From assembly GCF_030433685.1 (NCBI RefSeq), contig NZ_JAROCF010000001.1, positions 1,860,001 to 1,924,000 on the forward strand: DNA of 64,000 nucleotides, given 5' to 3'. Each line of letters opens with the position of its first letter. Positions within the stretch are counted from its first letter, which is position 1. Of the stretch, positions 1-8,351 are shown piece by piece. This stretch comes from Leifsonia williamsii (GTDB lineage: Bacteria; Actinomycetota; Actinomycetes; Actinomycetales; Microbacteriaceae). A program made the position numbers and the translations under genes. The notes below the pieces were generated by a model that worked only from the letters and a program-made list of their open reading frames with translations, had not been told where the DNA came from and ran no database searches.

Positions 1-441
1 GTCGTACAGCTCCCAGCCCGCCTCGGAGCGCGCATCCCGCAGGGTGAGCAGGAGGCCGAGCAGGGCCTCCGCGTCCGCGGCGGGCTGCGGGTCGGCCACC
101 GCCTCCACCGCCAGCCGGACGGGGGACCGCTTGGCCCTGGTCACGGCGGCCCGGGCGGCGACGAAGGCGTCGCCGCTGGCCTCCCTGGTCTGCTCGGGCA
201 GCGGCGTGCGGACCGCGCCCAGGCCCAGCCCGACGCTCCACTCCCGCGTGCGGGTGAGGGCGAGCACGAGCTCCAGCGCGGTCTCCGCGTCGGCCGTGAG
301 CGCCTGCAACTCGTCGCCGGCGTTGCGGTCGACGGGGAGGCGGAGGCGCTCGCCGAAGCGCCCCTGCAGCTGCTCGAGCGCGGGACCGGCGAGGTCGGGC
401 CCGGAGCGGCTGCCGATCTGGTCGGCGGTGACGACGAACAT
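1..441 (-). CDS. SatD-like protein, 3' end outside window (partial)
   Basis: The reading frame opens at an ATG (439-441) preceded by a strong GGGAGGA ribosome site and stays open to the window edge, giving the first 147 codons. The N-terminus reads MFVVTADQIGSRSGPD, followed by VDRNAGDELQALT and later LPEQTREASGDAFVAARAA. This pattern (V-x-A/V-D-Q-x-G-S at the start, an acidic GDE motif, then a small-residue stretch ending in a run of AxRAxxRA) resembles the SatD family, whose biochemical role is not established. The start is also supported by the absence of frame disruption and by normal codon bias. The region directly upstream carries three phased palindromes (separate entry), so the gene is probably under specific control. 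Function is unknown; the family assignment is from memory of the motif pattern, not a search. Confidence 0.55.
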   Translation of the reverse strand, partial: MFVVTADQIGSRSGPDLAGPALEQLQGRFGERLRLPVDRNAGDELQALTADAETALELVLALTRTREWSVGLGLGAVRTPLPEQTREASGDAFVAARAAVTRAKRSPVRLAVEAVADPQPAADAEALLGLLLTLRDARSEAGWELYD

Positions 442-452
442 GAAGTCCTCCC

Positions 453-539
453 ATCAGGGCTGCTGGCCTGATCCATACGATATCAGGTCTGCAGTCCTGA
501 TGAAAGTCTGATCAGGCGTACAGCCCTGATCCGTGTCCG
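453..539. promoter_or_regulatory. Three tandem 29-bp units, each with an ATCAGG-N8-CCTGAT palindrome
   Basis: ATCAGG begins at 453, 482 and 511, and CCTGAT begins at 467, 496 and 525, so a 20-bp inverted repeat recurs three times with an exact 29-base period. The first copy lies just upstream of the ribosome site of the SatD-like gene and the last ends about 43 bases before the tyrS start. This is direct sequence evidence for a cooperative repressor or activator array; the cognate protein is not visible in the window. Confidence 0.8.
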
Positions 540-561
540 AGGAGTGCCGGAGCGCCGCTGA

Positions 562-567
562 TAATCT
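562..567 (+). promoter_or_regulatory. -10 box of a probable leaderless tyrS transcript
   Basis: TAATCT lies six bases before the ATG at 574, the spacing expected when transcription starts at the start codon. No ribosome site is visible between them, and no convincing -35 is seen. Confidence 0.5.
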
Positions 568-573
568 GTGGGA

Positions 574-1875
574 ATGTCCGACTCCTCCCTCCTCGACGCC
601 CAGGCCAACGACCCGACGTTCGACGACGTGTGGGACGAGCTCCGCTGGCGCGGACTCGTGCACGTCTCGACCGACGAGTCCGCGCTCAAAGAGCTGCTCG
701 CGGGGGAGCCGGTCACCTATTACTGCGGGTTCGACCCGACCGCGCCCAGCCTCCACCTCGGCAACCTGGTGCAGCTGCTCACCATGCGCCGCCTCCAGCT
801 CGCCGGCCACAAGCCGCTCGGGCTCGTCGGCGGCTCGACCGGACTGATCGGCGACCCGCGCCCGACCGCGGAGCGCACGCTCAACACGCGCGAGACGGTC
901 GCGGAGTGGGTGCGCTCGCTGCAGGGCCAGGTCTCGCAGTTCCTCAGCTTCGAGGGCGACAACGCGGCGCGCCTGGTCAACAACCTCGACTGGACGGCCC
1001 CGATGTCGGCCATCGACTTCCTGCGCGAGATCGGCAAGCACTTCCGGGTCGGCACCATGCTCAAGAAGGACGCCGTCGCCGCGCGCCTGAACTCCGACGA
1101 GGGCATCTCGTACACCGAGTTCAGCTACCAGATCCTGCAGGGCATGGACTACCTCGAGCTGTACCGCCAGTACGGCTGCGTGCTGCAGACCGGCGGCAGC
1201 GACCAGTGGGGCAACCTCACCAGCGGCACCGAGCTGATCCGCAAGGTGGAGGGCGCCCACGTCCACGCGATCGGCACCCCGCTGATCACGAACAGCGACG
1301 GCACCAAGTTCGGCAAGAGCGAGGGCAACGCCGTCTGGCTCGACGCGCGCCTGACCAGCCCGTACGCGTTCTACCAGTTCTGGGTCAACACCGACGACGC
1401 CGACGTGATCCCGCGGCTCAAGGTCTTCACGTTCCTCACCCGCGACGAGATCGCCGCGTACGAGCGCGCGGTCGCCGAGGAGCCGTTCCGCCGGGAGGCC
1501 CAGCTGCGGCTCGCGCGCGAGGTCACCACCCTGGTGCACGGCGCCGGGGCGACCGAGGCCGCCATCTCGGCCTCGCAGGCGCTGTTCGGGCAGGGCGACC
1601 TCGCCGGGCAGGACCGCGCGACGCTCGAGTCCGCGCTGCGCGAGCTGCCGAACACCACGACGGCACCGGCGACGACCATCGCGCAGGCGCTGGTCGACAC
1701 CGCGCTGACCAAGAGCCTGGGGGAGGCGCGGCGGGCCGTGCAGCAGGGCGGCGTCTACGTCAACAACGCGAAGGCGGAGGACGCCGACGCCCCGGTCGGC
1801 GACCAGCTCCTGCCCGGCGGCATGGTGGTGCTGCGCCGCGGCAAGAAGACGCTCGCCGGCGTGTTCGTGGAGTGA
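574..1875 (+). CDS. tyrS: Tyrosyl-tRNA synthetase
   Basis: This cytoplasmic class I aminoacyl-tRNA synthetase charges tRNA-Tyr with tyrosine using ATP. The protein is 433 residues, normal for bacterial TyrRS. The ATP-binding HIGH motif appears as HLGN at residues 61-64 and the KMSKS loop as KFGKS at 245-249. The tyrosine-binding QILQGMDYLELY and GGSDQWGN stretches are intact. The C-terminal S4-type RNA-binding domain is present (TKSLGEARRAVQQGG). The ATG at 574 was chosen over the in-frame GTG at 568 because a -10 box TAATCT sits six bases upstream, consistent with a leaderless start; the difference is only two residues. The gene stands alone between the divergent SatD-like gene and a convergent glycosyltransferase. 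Confidence 0.97.
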   Translation: MSDSSLLDAQANDPTFDDVWDELRWRGLVHVSTDESALKELLAGEPVTYYCGFDPTAPSLHLGNLVQLLTMRRLQLAGHKPLGLVGGSTGLIGDPRPTAERTLNTRETVAEWVRSLQGQVSQFLSFEGDNAARLVNNLDWTAPMSAIDFLREIGKHFRVGTMLKKDAVAARLNSDEGISYTEFSYQILQGMDYLELYRQYGCVLQTGGSDQWGNLTSGTELIRKVEGAHVHAIGTPLITNSDGTKFGKSEGNAVWLDARLTSPYAFYQFWVNTDDADVIPRLKVFTFLTRDEIAAYERAVAEEPFRREAQLRLAREVTTLVHGAGATEAAISASQALFGQGDLAGQDRATLESALRELPNTTTAPATTIAQALVDTALTKSLGEARRAVQQGGVYVNNAKAEDADAPVGDQLLPGGMVVLRRGKKTLAGVFVE

Positions 1876-1891
1876 GGGCAGGCAGGCCGCC

Positions 1892-2959
1892 TCACCGCAC
1901 GCGGTCGGCCAGCCAGTCGTCGAGCGCCCGGTAGCGCTCGCGCACGAACTCCTCCAGCCGCTCGGCGACCTGCGCGTCCTCGGGGAACCGTCCCCGGGCA
2001 CGCAGGTCGTCGAGCGCGCGGGTCAGCCCCGCGGCATCGTCGACGAGCGTGAGCAGCCCGCCGGCGTGCGGGAGCAGCTCCTCCGTCGCGGGCGTCCGCA
2101 GCGTCACCACCGGGCGCCCGGCCGCGAGACCCTGCCACACCTTGTTCGCGACGACCCCGCGCGCCTTGGGGGAGTCGCCGAAGATGCCCAGCACCACGTC
2201 GGCGTCCTCCATCCGCTCCACCAGCTCCCGGTGGCTGACCGGGGGGTGGATCGTGCAGCGGTCGCCGATGCCGAGCGCGTCGATGCGGGCCTGCACGACT
2301 TCCCGCGGTCCGGAGAGCACGAGGTCGAGGCGGACGCGCGGATCGGCAGCGGCCACCGCCTCCAGCGCCAGGGGCAGACCGTGCAGCGGGATGTTGCCGC
2401 CGGAGTACAGCACCCGCAGCGTGCCGTCGGCGGCCCGCGGCGGGTGGGGTGCGATCCAGCGCGGCGCGCCGACCGGGAGCCCGATCACCGGGGTCCGCCT
2501 GCCGTGATGCTCGCGCAGCGCCTCCGCACGCGCCTCCGTGTCGATCAGATAGAGATCGGCTGCGCGGACCGACGCCCGGTCGACGAGCCGCAGCAGAAGG
2601 GCCCGCAGCGAGCGCGGGGAGGCGTAGCCCCAGTCCTCGATGGCGGTCTCGTGCTTGCCGACGAAGCCGTCGACGATCAGCGGGATGCCGCGCAGCCGGG
2701 CGATCACGCGAGCCGCGGGCGCCGACGGCAGCGAGAACTCGGACAGCACGGCGACGCGCGCGCCGCGGGTGTCCCGCAGCATGGCGAACAGGTCGGCCAG
2801 GAGGCGCAGCGGCTTCGGGCCGCGCTGCGCGCGCGGCGAGACCCGCACCTCCATCCCGAGCAGGCGCAGGTGCTCGCGCAGCCGGGCGTTGCGCGGATAG
2901 CCGATGTCGTGGACGCGCAGCTGCACGGCGACGGGCTTGGCGGGGCCTTCGCCGGTCAT
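1892..2959 (-). CDS. Glycosyltransferase, GT4-like fold
   Basis: A 355-residue GT-B type glycosyltransferase. The C-terminal half shows the GT4-type elements: LRVLYSGGNIPLHG (start of the donor-binding domain), LVLSGP, then IHPPVSHRELVERMEDADVV and GIFGDSPKARGVVANKVWQ, where family members bind the nucleotide-sugar phosphates, and a terminal GLAAGRPVVT. The N-terminal acceptor domain has a weaker pattern. No signal peptide or TM helix is visible. The ATG at 2959 overlaps the TGA of the upstream glycosyltransferase by four bases (ATGA), so the two are translationally coupled. It probably adds a sugar to the surface polysaccharide or teichoic-type polymer made by this locus; donor and acceptor cannot be read from the sequence. 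Confidence 0.85.
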   Translation of the reverse strand: MTGEGPAKPVAVQLRVHDIGYPRNARLREHLRLLGMEVRVSPRAQRGPKPLRLLADLFAMLRDTRGARVAVLSEFSLPSAPAARVIARLRGIPLIVDGFVGKHETAIEDWGYASPRSLRALLLRLVDRASVRAADLYLIDTEARAEALREHHGRRTPVIGLPVGAPRWIAPHPPRAADGTLRVLYSGGNIPLHGLPLALEAVAAADPRVRLDLVLSGPREVVQARIDALGIGDRCTIHPPVSHRELVERMEDADVVLGIFGDSPKARGVVANKVWQGLAAGRPVVTLRTPATEELLPHAGGLLTLVDDAAGLTRALDDLRARGRFPEDAQVAERLEEFVRERYRALDDWLADRVR

Positions 2960-3852
2960 GCGCGCGCCTCGATCCCGCGTGCGCGCAGCTCCATCCGGTG
3001 CAGCCGCTCGATCAGCGGGCGGCGCTCGTCCGGCGCCAGGCGCAGGGCGAGGTCGCGGAAGCGCTCGATGTCCTCGAGCACACCCGCCGGAGCCTCCCCG
3101 AGCGGGAAGCCGTCGCGCCGCCAGGCGAACCAGCGCGGCACGAAGCCGAGCGCCTGCCAGGCGACGACGCCGAACACCTCCTCCACCCGGGAGTCGGCCG
3201 AGCGCGCCTCCCACCAGTCCGGTTGCGCGGTGGTCTGTGCGGCGTACCGGCGGTAGACCAGCCGCGGGATGCGCAGCCGCTCCAGCTGGTAGCCGGCCGC
3301 GGCCGCGCGCAGGTACAGGTCGAAGTCCTCGCTCGCGACCGTGCGGTAGCCTCCGAGCGCGTGGACGGCGCCGGTGCGCGCGACCATCGTCGGGTGCATG
3401 AAGGGGTTGGTGAGCAGCAGCAGGAGGGGCGCGGTCGCCGTCGAGACGGGATGCGGGAACTGCGGGCGCACCCTGGCCGTCCCCTCCCACCACTGCACCC
3501 CTGTCGTGAAGCTGAAGTCGATCCCGGCGCTGATCCGGCCGAGCTGGGCCCGGAACCGCCCGGGGAGGCTGATGTCGTCGGCGTCCATCCGGGAGACGAG
3601 CGGCGTCTCCACCTGATCGAGGAGCACGTTGCCCGAGGCGGCCGTGCCGAGCCAGCGGTCGTCGGCCAGCACGCGCACCCGCGGGTCCGCGACCGCGCGC
3701 ACGGCCGCCAGCGTGCCGTCGGTCGACCCGTCGGACCGCACGATCATGCGTCCGTCGGCGGGCAGGGCGCTCAGCACGCTGCGCATGGCGAGGCCGACGG
3801 TGCGCTCGGCGTCGCGGGCCGAGACGAGGACGGTGATGGCGGGGGAGGGCAT
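2956..3852 (-). CDS. Glycosyltransferase family 2
   Basis: A 298-residue GT-A glycosyltransferase. The nucleotide-binding start is PAITVLVSARDAERTVG, followed by RSDGSTDGT and the metal-binding DXD motif in VSRMDADDISLPGR at about residues 87-100. The catalytic-base region appears as TVASEDFDLYLRAAAAGYQ. The protein is soluble, without membrane helices, which suggests transfer of one or a few sugars rather than processive synthesis. It is encoded between another GT2 upstream (22-base gap) and a GT4-like enzyme downstream (ATGA overlap), so it is part of a three-gene glycan assembly operon. The linkage and sugar are not predictable here. Confidence 0.88.
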   Translation of the reverse strand: MPSPAITVLVSARDAERTVGLAMRSVLSALPADGRMIVRSDGSTDGTLAAVRAVADPRVRVLADDRWLGTAASGNVLLDQVETPLVSRMDADDISLPGRFRAQLGRISAGIDFSFTTGVQWWEGTARVRPQFPHPVSTATAPLLLLLTNPFMHPTMVARTGAVHALGGYRTVASEDFDLYLRAAAAGYQLERLRIPRLVYRRYAAQTTAQPDWWEARSADSRVEEVFGVVAWQALGFVPRWFAWRRDGFPLGEAPAGVLEDIERFRDLALRLAPDERRPLIERLHRMELRARGIEARA

Positions 3853-3874
3853 GGCTGATCCGTTCGAGAGGGTT

Positions 3875-4915
3875 TCAGGAGGCGCGGCGGGTTGCGCGGC
3901 GTGCGGCGCCGCGTGCGGTGCGCAGAAGGTCCAGCCCGTGGAGGGCCGTCCGCAGCAGCGGGGGAAGGGCGGGCGGGCACGCGCGCAGCAGGAGCACGAC
4001 GGCGCCGAGCGCGGGGGAGCGACGGAGGAGCCGCGCGAGGCGGACCTCCCGCGCCCGTCTCGCGGCGACCGCGACCGCCTCGCGCACCGCCGCTCGTCCG
4101 GCGCGCCAGCGCACCGCGGTCTTGACCGCCGCGAGGCAGAGGAACCGCGCCGTGAACGCGTCCCGCGCGTCCGCCGACGCGTGACGACCGGCGCTGGCGA
4201 GGACGAGGTCGTGGGCGCGCTCCAGCGCCGAGGCGTCCGGCGTGCGGCGCGTGATCGACCCGGGCGTCCGCACGTAGGTGTACACGGTGTCGGGGAGGAG
4301 GCGGACCGTCTCCGCCGCAGCGAGCGCCGTCGCGACGCCGACGATGTCGCTCTGCGCGGGCAGGGCGGGGAAGGGGGCGGCGCCGAGGGCCTCCCGGCGG
4401 AACAGCTTCGACCACAGGAATCCGTGGAACGCGCCCTCGACGAGCATCGCCGATGCGCGGGCGCCGTCGACCTCGGTGGGGCCGTCGACGCGCGCCCCGT
4501 CGACCCGGCGGCGCTCGCCGGCGCCGGGGCCCCAGCGGTAGTCGGCGCCGGCCACGACGACGTCCGCTCCTGCGGCGGCCCCGCGCAGCGTCATGAGGTC
4601 GCCGGCGGTCCACTCGTCGTCGTGGTCCACGAACCACACGTGCTCGCCGCGCGCCCATGCGAGCGCCTCGTTGCGGCGGGCGGCGACGCCGGCGGACTCC
4701 GGATGCCGGACGAGCGTCACGTCGACGCGTCGGGGCAGCAGCCGGGCGAGGGCCTCGCCGGTGCCGTCGGTCGATCCGTCGTCCACGACCACGACGTCGA
4801 CACGGCGCAGCGCGGCGACGGCCGCGACGCGGGCGGCGACAGCAGGGACCGCGTCGAGCGCGTCGCGGACGCACAGGACGACGGAGGCGGAGGGCGGCGG
4901 AGATGAAGGAGTCAT
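3875..4915 (-). CDS. Glycosyltransferase family 2
   Basis: A 346-residue GT2 enzyme with the canonical N-terminal fold: SASVVLCVRDALDAVP, then VVVVDDGSTDGTGEAL and the DXD-type WFVDHDDEW. The middle part contains FHGFLWSKLFRREAL, typical of GT2 enzymes that modify extracellular polysaccharides. The C-terminal third is arginine/leucine rich with a short hydrophobic stretch (ALGAVVLLLRACPPAL) that may be a monotopic membrane contact. It is the first gene of the minus-strand glycan operon; its ATG at 4915 faces the divergent flippase-like gene, with only about 95 bases between the two starts, so promoters must overlap. Confidence 0.87.
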   Translation of the reverse strand: MTPSSPPPSASVVLCVRDALDAVPAVAARVAAVAALRRVDVVVVDDGSTDGTGEALARLLPRRVDVTLVRHPESAGVAARRNEALAWARGEHVWFVDHDDEWTAGDLMTLRGAAAGADVVVAGADYRWGPGAGERRRVDGARVDGPTEVDGARASAMLVEGAFHGFLWSKLFRREALGAAPFPALPAQSDIVGVATALAAAETVRLLPDTVYTYVRTPGSITRRTPDASALERAHDLVLASAGRHASADARDAFTARFLCLAAVKTAVRWRAGRAAVREAVAVAARRAREVRLARLLRRSPALGAVVLLLRACPPALPPLLRTALHGLDLLRTARGAARRATRRAS

Positions 4916-4935
4916 GACTGAAATGCAATACGCAC

Positions 4936-4941
4936 TATACT
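4936..4941 (+). promoter_or_regulatory. Near-consensus -10 box for the flippase-like gene
   Basis: TATACT is an excellent -10 hexamer. A weak -35-like CATGAC lies 17 bases upstream at 4913-4918, inside the start of the divergent gene. The predicted transcript would start near 4948 and carry about 60 bases of leader including the CCCT repeat. Confidence 0.6.
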
Positions 4942-4971
4942 GGACCTTTCATGGAGTTCCGCTGAAGCCCG

Positions 4972-4991
4972 CCCTCCCTCCCTCCCTCCCT
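4972..4991 (+). repeat. Tetranucleotide tract (CCCT)x5
   Basis: Five perfect CCCT units lie between the -10 box and the GTG start of the flippase-like gene. Such tracts can change length by slippage. If translation began at the upstream in-frame ATG (4914), a length change would frameshift the gene; with the GTG start at 5010 it would only alter the leader. Confidence 0.85.
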
Positions 4992-5009
4992 CTGCTCGAA
5001 CGGACCACC

Positions 5010-6359
5010 GTGCCCTCCCCCTCCTCGCCTCCCCGTGCCGCTCGCCGCTTCCGGCGCGCGGTCTCCGTGCTGGCCGGGTACCTGGCGGTGCCGCTGCTCG
5101 CCGCCGTGTCGCCGCTGCTGGCGCTGCCGGCGATCACGGCGACGTACGGAGACGCGGCGTGGGCGGCGATCGCCCTCGGGCAGTCGCTCGGGGCGACGGC
5201 CGGTGTCGTGGCCGAACTCGGCTGGGGCATGTCGGGTACGCAGCGCGTCGCTCGTCAGGCTCCCCGCAACCGGGCCCGGCTCTTCGCCCTCTCGCTGGTC
5301 ACGAAGGCGATGGTGGGGGTGCCCGTCATCGGCGCCGCGGCCGTGGCGGCGGCGCTGCTCGCTCCCGCGCATCCGCTGGAGGCGTCGCTCGTCGCGTGCG
5401 GCGCCGGCATCGGGATGTTCGCGGGCGGCTGGGTGTTCATCGGGACCATGCGGCCGCGGCTGTTCCTGGTGACGGAGGTGCTCCCGCGCGCCGTGCTCGT
5501 CGCCGCCTCCGCTGTCGTGATCACGGCAGGCGGGCCGCTGATCGCCTACGCCGCGGCGCTGCTGCTCGCGGCGCTCTCCGCCCCGGTCGCCGGCGCCGTC
5601 GTGCTCGGGGTGCGGGCCGCCGACCTCGGCCGGGTCTCGCCGCGCCGCTTGCTGCGGGTGCTGCGGTTCCAGCTGGCCGCGCTGTCGACCAACGTCTTCT
5701 CGAGCCTCTACATCTCGCTCGGCGTCACCGTGGCCACGCTCGGGTCGCCGCACTCGACCCTGCTGTACGCCTCCATGGACCGGCTGCTGCGCATGACCCA
5801 GCAGGTCATGGCGGCCCCGAACAGCCTGCTGAAGGGCTGGGTCGGACGCGTCGTCGATCCCGCCGCGCGCGTCGAACGCGCGGTGGGCGCCGTGCGGCTG
5901 GCGGCCGGGGGCGGCCTCCTCGCCGGGACGACGTTCGCCCTCGGCAGCCCCGTGGCCGCGCGGCTGATCTTCTCCGGGACGGTGGAGGTGCCTCCGGCGG
6001 CCGCCGTGCTCGGCGGGCTGTCGATCGCGGTCATCTGCACGAGCATGGCGAGCGGCTTCGTGCTGCTGGTGGCGCTCGGCCGGATGGACGAGGTGGCGCG
6101 GTCCGCGGCAGCGGGCGCGGTCGTCGGCATCCCGCTGATCCTCGTCGGGAGCGCGACCGGTGGCGGGGTCGGCGCGCTGTCGGGGCAGCTCGCGGCGGAG
6201 TCGGTGGTGCTGGCTTACCAGCTCGCTGCCGCCGGCCGGGCGCTGCGTCGGCGGCGGGCGGCAGCGTTGCGCGGGGCCGCGTCGCAGCCACCGGGACCGG
6301 GCCACCCCGGCCCGCGCCACCCCGCCGCGTCCGCTCCCTCCCCGCCGGCCGCCGTGTAG
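5010..6359 (+). CDS. Polysaccharide flippase-like multi-pass membrane protein
   Basis: A 449-residue integral membrane protein with about 12 hydrophobic segments, e.g. VLAGYLAVPLLAAVSPLLA, VIGAAAVAAALLAPA, GPLIAYAAALLLAALSA and GGLSIAVICTSMASG. Topology, size and location beside glycosyltransferases match Wzx/MATE-type lipid-linked saccharide flippases of the MOP superfamily, which move undecaprenyl-linked repeat units across the membrane. The GTG at 5010 is preferred to the in-frame ATG at 4914 because the latter lies before the predicted transcription start. The C-terminus is a proline-rich, disordered-looking tail of about 30 residues. The gene is divergent from the three glycosyltransferases. 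The assignment to flippase rather than another exporter is an inference. Confidence 0.72.
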   Translation: MPSPSSPPRAARRFRRAVSVLAGYLAVPLLAAVSPLLALPAITATYGDAAWAAIALGQSLGATAGVVAELGWGMSGTQRVARQAPRNRARLFALSLVTKAMVGVPVIGAAAVAAALLAPAHPLEASLVACGAGIGMFAGGWVFIGTMRPRLFLVTEVLPRAVLVAASAVVITAGGPLIAYAAALLLAALSAPVAGAVVLGVRAADLGRVSPRRLLRVLRFQLAALSTNVFSSLYISLGVTVATLGSPHSTLLYASMDRLLRMTQQVMAAPNSLLKGWVGRVVDPAARVERAVGAVRLAAGGGLLAGTTFALGSPVAARLIFSGTVEVPPAAAVLGGLSIAVICTSMASGFVLLVALGRMDEVARSAAAGAVVGIPLILVGSATGGGVGALSGQLAAESVVLAYQLAAAGRALRRRRAAALRGAASQPPGPGHPGPRHPAASAPSPPAAV

Positions 6360-6369
6360 CGTTGTCGGC

Positions 6370-6522
6370 ATGTCCGATCAGACCGGTGACGCCGACGAGC
6401 TGCTCGCGCGGCTCGAGGTGATCGAGCAGCAGTCGCTCGCCGATCGCGCCGACGCGTACGCCCAGCTGCACGAGCGGCTGCGCCGCGAGCTGGAGGGCGG
6501 CGACGCGCATGCCGCCGGCTGA
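6370..6522 (+). CDS. Small conserved-looking acidic protein upstream of tlyA
   Basis: A 50-residue frame starting MSDQTGDADELLARLEVIEQ and predicted to be almost entirely helical and charged. Its end overlaps the start of tlyA by 14 bases, which suggests translational coupling. Short helical proteins of about this size are commonly found just before tlyA in actinobacteria; no function is known. Codon use is typical of the genome, with G or C in nearly every third position, which argues that it is real despite its length. Confidence 0.6.
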   Translation: MSDQTGDADELLARLEVIEQQSLADRADAYAQLHERLRRELEGGDAHAAG

Positions 6523-7306
6523 GCGCCTCGACGTCGCGCTCGCCGCCCGCGGTCTCGCGCGCTCGCGCAGCCACGCCGCCACGGTGATCGCCGAGGGCCT
6601 CGTGACCGTGGACGGACGGCCGGAGCTGCGCGCCTCCGCCAAGGTGCGTCCGGAGCAGGTCGTGGAGGTGGCGGGCGCCGACCACTACGTCAGCCGGGGC
6701 GCGCACAAGCTCATCGCGGCGCTCGACGCGTTCGACGTGCCGGTCGAGGGGCGGGTGGCGTTCGACGCCGGCGCCTCCACCGGCGGCTTCAGCCAGGTGC
6801 TGCTGGAGCGCGGCGCCGCGCTCGTCGTCGCGGTGGACGTGGGGCACGGCCAGCTCGCGCCGCTGCTCGCCGGCGAGGAGCGCCTCCACTCGTTCGAAGG
6901 CGTCAATGTGCGGTCGCTGACGGCCGCCGGCTATGCCGAGCTGACCGGGGGAGCGCCCGCGCCCGCACTCGTGGTCGCCGATCTCTCGTTCATCTCGCTG
7001 ACGCAGGTCATCCCCGCGCTGGTCGCGGTCTCCGCGCCCGGCGCCGACCTGGTCGTGCTGATCAAGCCGCAGTTCGAGGTGGGCAGGCAGGGCGTGCGCG
7101 AGGGGATCGTGCGGGAGGCCGGCCTGCGCCTCGACGCCGTCACCGACGTGCTGTGGGCGGCGCACGACGCCGGCCTCGGGACCGCCGGCGTCATCCCGTC
7201 TCCGATCGCCGGAGGGCACGGCAATCGGGAGTACCTCGCGCATCTGCGCGCCGGAGCGCCGGACCCGTCCGCGCTGCGCGACGAGGTCGAGCGCATCACC
7301 CGCTGA
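6509..7306 (+). CDS. tlyA: TlyA family rRNA 2'-O-methyltransferase
   Basis: A 265-residue protein with an N-terminal S4 RNA-binding domain (ERLDVALAARGLARSRSHAA) and a C-terminal Rossmann-type FtsJ-like methyltransferase. The SAM-binding motif is VAFDAGASTGGFSQVLL, followed by VVAVDVGHGQL. Characterised TlyA proteins use SAM to 2'-O-methylate cytidines in 16S and 23S rRNA, which sensitises ribosomes to capreomycin and viomycin; some homologues were annotated as haemolysins. The late motifs LVVADLSFISL and LIKPQFEVGRQGV are also present. The gene is the head of the tlyA-nadK-recN string. Confidence 0.93.
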   Translation: MPPAERLDVALAARGLARSRSHAATVIAEGLVTVDGRPELRASAKVRPEQVVEVAGADHYVSRGAHKLIAALDAFDVPVEGRVAFDAGASTGGFSQVLLERGAALVVAVDVGHGQLAPLLAGEERLHSFEGVNVRSLTAAGYAELTGGAPAPALVVADLSFISLTQVIPALVAVSAPGADLVVLIKPQFEVGRQGVREGIVREAGLRLDAVTDVLWAAHDAGLGTAGVIPSPIAGGHGNREYLAHLRAGAPDPSALRDEVERITR

Positions 7307-7412
7307 TCGCCGCGCGAGCTCTCCCCAGCCGTGAGCCCGGTGAACGTTCTGCACAATCGCGGCCCTGCGGCACATCCCCGGCCCGAAACCAGACAGAATG
7401 GAAGGACGACCA

Positions 7413-8351
7413 GTGAGGGAGGGACCAGTGGCGGCAATCGGTGCAGCGGCACGCTACATCCTCGTCGTCGCGCACACGGGTCGCCAGGACTCCCTCGAGG
7501 CCGGCGTGCTGGTGTGCCGGCAACTGCTCGCGGCGGGCGTCGTCCCGGTGCTGAGCGCGGATGAGCGACGCGACCTCCTGCAGGCCGACCCTTCGCTCGG
7601 CGAGGTGGCGGTGCTCGGCGACGAGGTGCGGGCGCAAGAGCTGGAGCTCGTCATCGTGCTCGGCGGCGACGGCACGATCCTGCGCGCCGCCGAGCTCGTG
7701 CGCGGCTGCTCGGCGCCGCTGCTCGGCGTCAACCTGGGCCACGTCGGCTTCCTCGCCGAGAGCGAGCGCGACGACCTCGAGATCGCGGTCGCGCGCGGCC
7801 TGGCCAAGGACTACGAGGTGGAGGAGCGCATGACGCTGTCCGCCCGCGTCAAGGTCGGCAAGGAGGTCGTCTACGAGAGCTGGGCGCTCAACGAGGCCAC
7901 GGTCGAGAAGGCGAGCCGCGAGCGCATGCTCGAGGTCGTCATCGAGGTCGACGGCCGGCCGATGTCGAGCTTCGGCTGCGACGGCGTCGTCATGTCGACG
8001 CCCACCGGCTCCACCGCGTACTCGTTCTCCGCGGGCGGCCCGGTCGTCTGGCCGGGGGTCGCCGCCCTGCTGCTCGTGCCGCTCAGCGCGCACGCCCTGT
8101 TCTCGCGGCCGCTCGTGGTCGACGCGGAGTCGTCGCTCGCCGTCGAGCTGCTCGACCGCGCCGGCGGAGCCGGCATCCTCTGGTGCGACGGCCGCCGCGC
8201 GTTCGACCTGCCGCGCGGTGCGCGCGTCGTCGTGCGCCGGTCGCCGATCCCGGTGCGGCTGGCGCGCCTCCACCCCGGTCCGTTCACCGACCGGCTGGTG
8301 CACAAGTTCGATCTTCCCGTGACGGGATGGAGGGGGCCGGCGGGCTCGTGA
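7413..8351 (+). CDS. nadK: NAD kinase
   Basis: The enzyme phosphorylates NAD at the 2' position to give NADP, using ATP or polyphosphate. The family signature GGDGT occurs as VLGGDGTILRAAELV, followed by GVNLGHVGFLAE and the NE/D motif in ALNEATVEK; the GSTAYSFSAGGP motif follows. GTG 7413 has an AAGGA site six bases upstream and gives 312 residues; an ATG at 7398 and a GTG at 7428 (with GGAGGG very close) are alternatives. The stop codon overlaps the recN start as GTGA, the normal arrangement of nadK-recN in actinobacteria. Confidence 0.93.
   Translation: MREGPVAAIGAAARYILVVAHTGRQDSLEAGVLVCRQLLAAGVVPVLSADERRDLLQADPSLGEVAVLGDEVRAQELELVIVLGGDGTILRAAELVRGCSAPLLGVNLGHVGFLAESERDDLEIAVARGLAKDYEVEERMTLSARVKVGKEVVYESWALNEATVEKASRERMLEVVIEVDGRPMSSFGCDGVVMSTPTGSTAYSFSAGGPVVWPGVAALLLVPLSAHALFSRPLVVDAESSLAVELLDRAGGAGILWCDGRRAFDLPRGARVVVRRSPIPVRLARLHPGPFTDRLVHKFDLPVTGWRGPAGS

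Noticed and set aside
141..476. A 111-codon minus-strand frame overlapping the SatD-like gene
   Set aside because: Serine/arginine/proline-rich shadow translation without a ribosome site. The overlapping frame starting at 441 has a strong ribosome site and a recognisable N-terminus.
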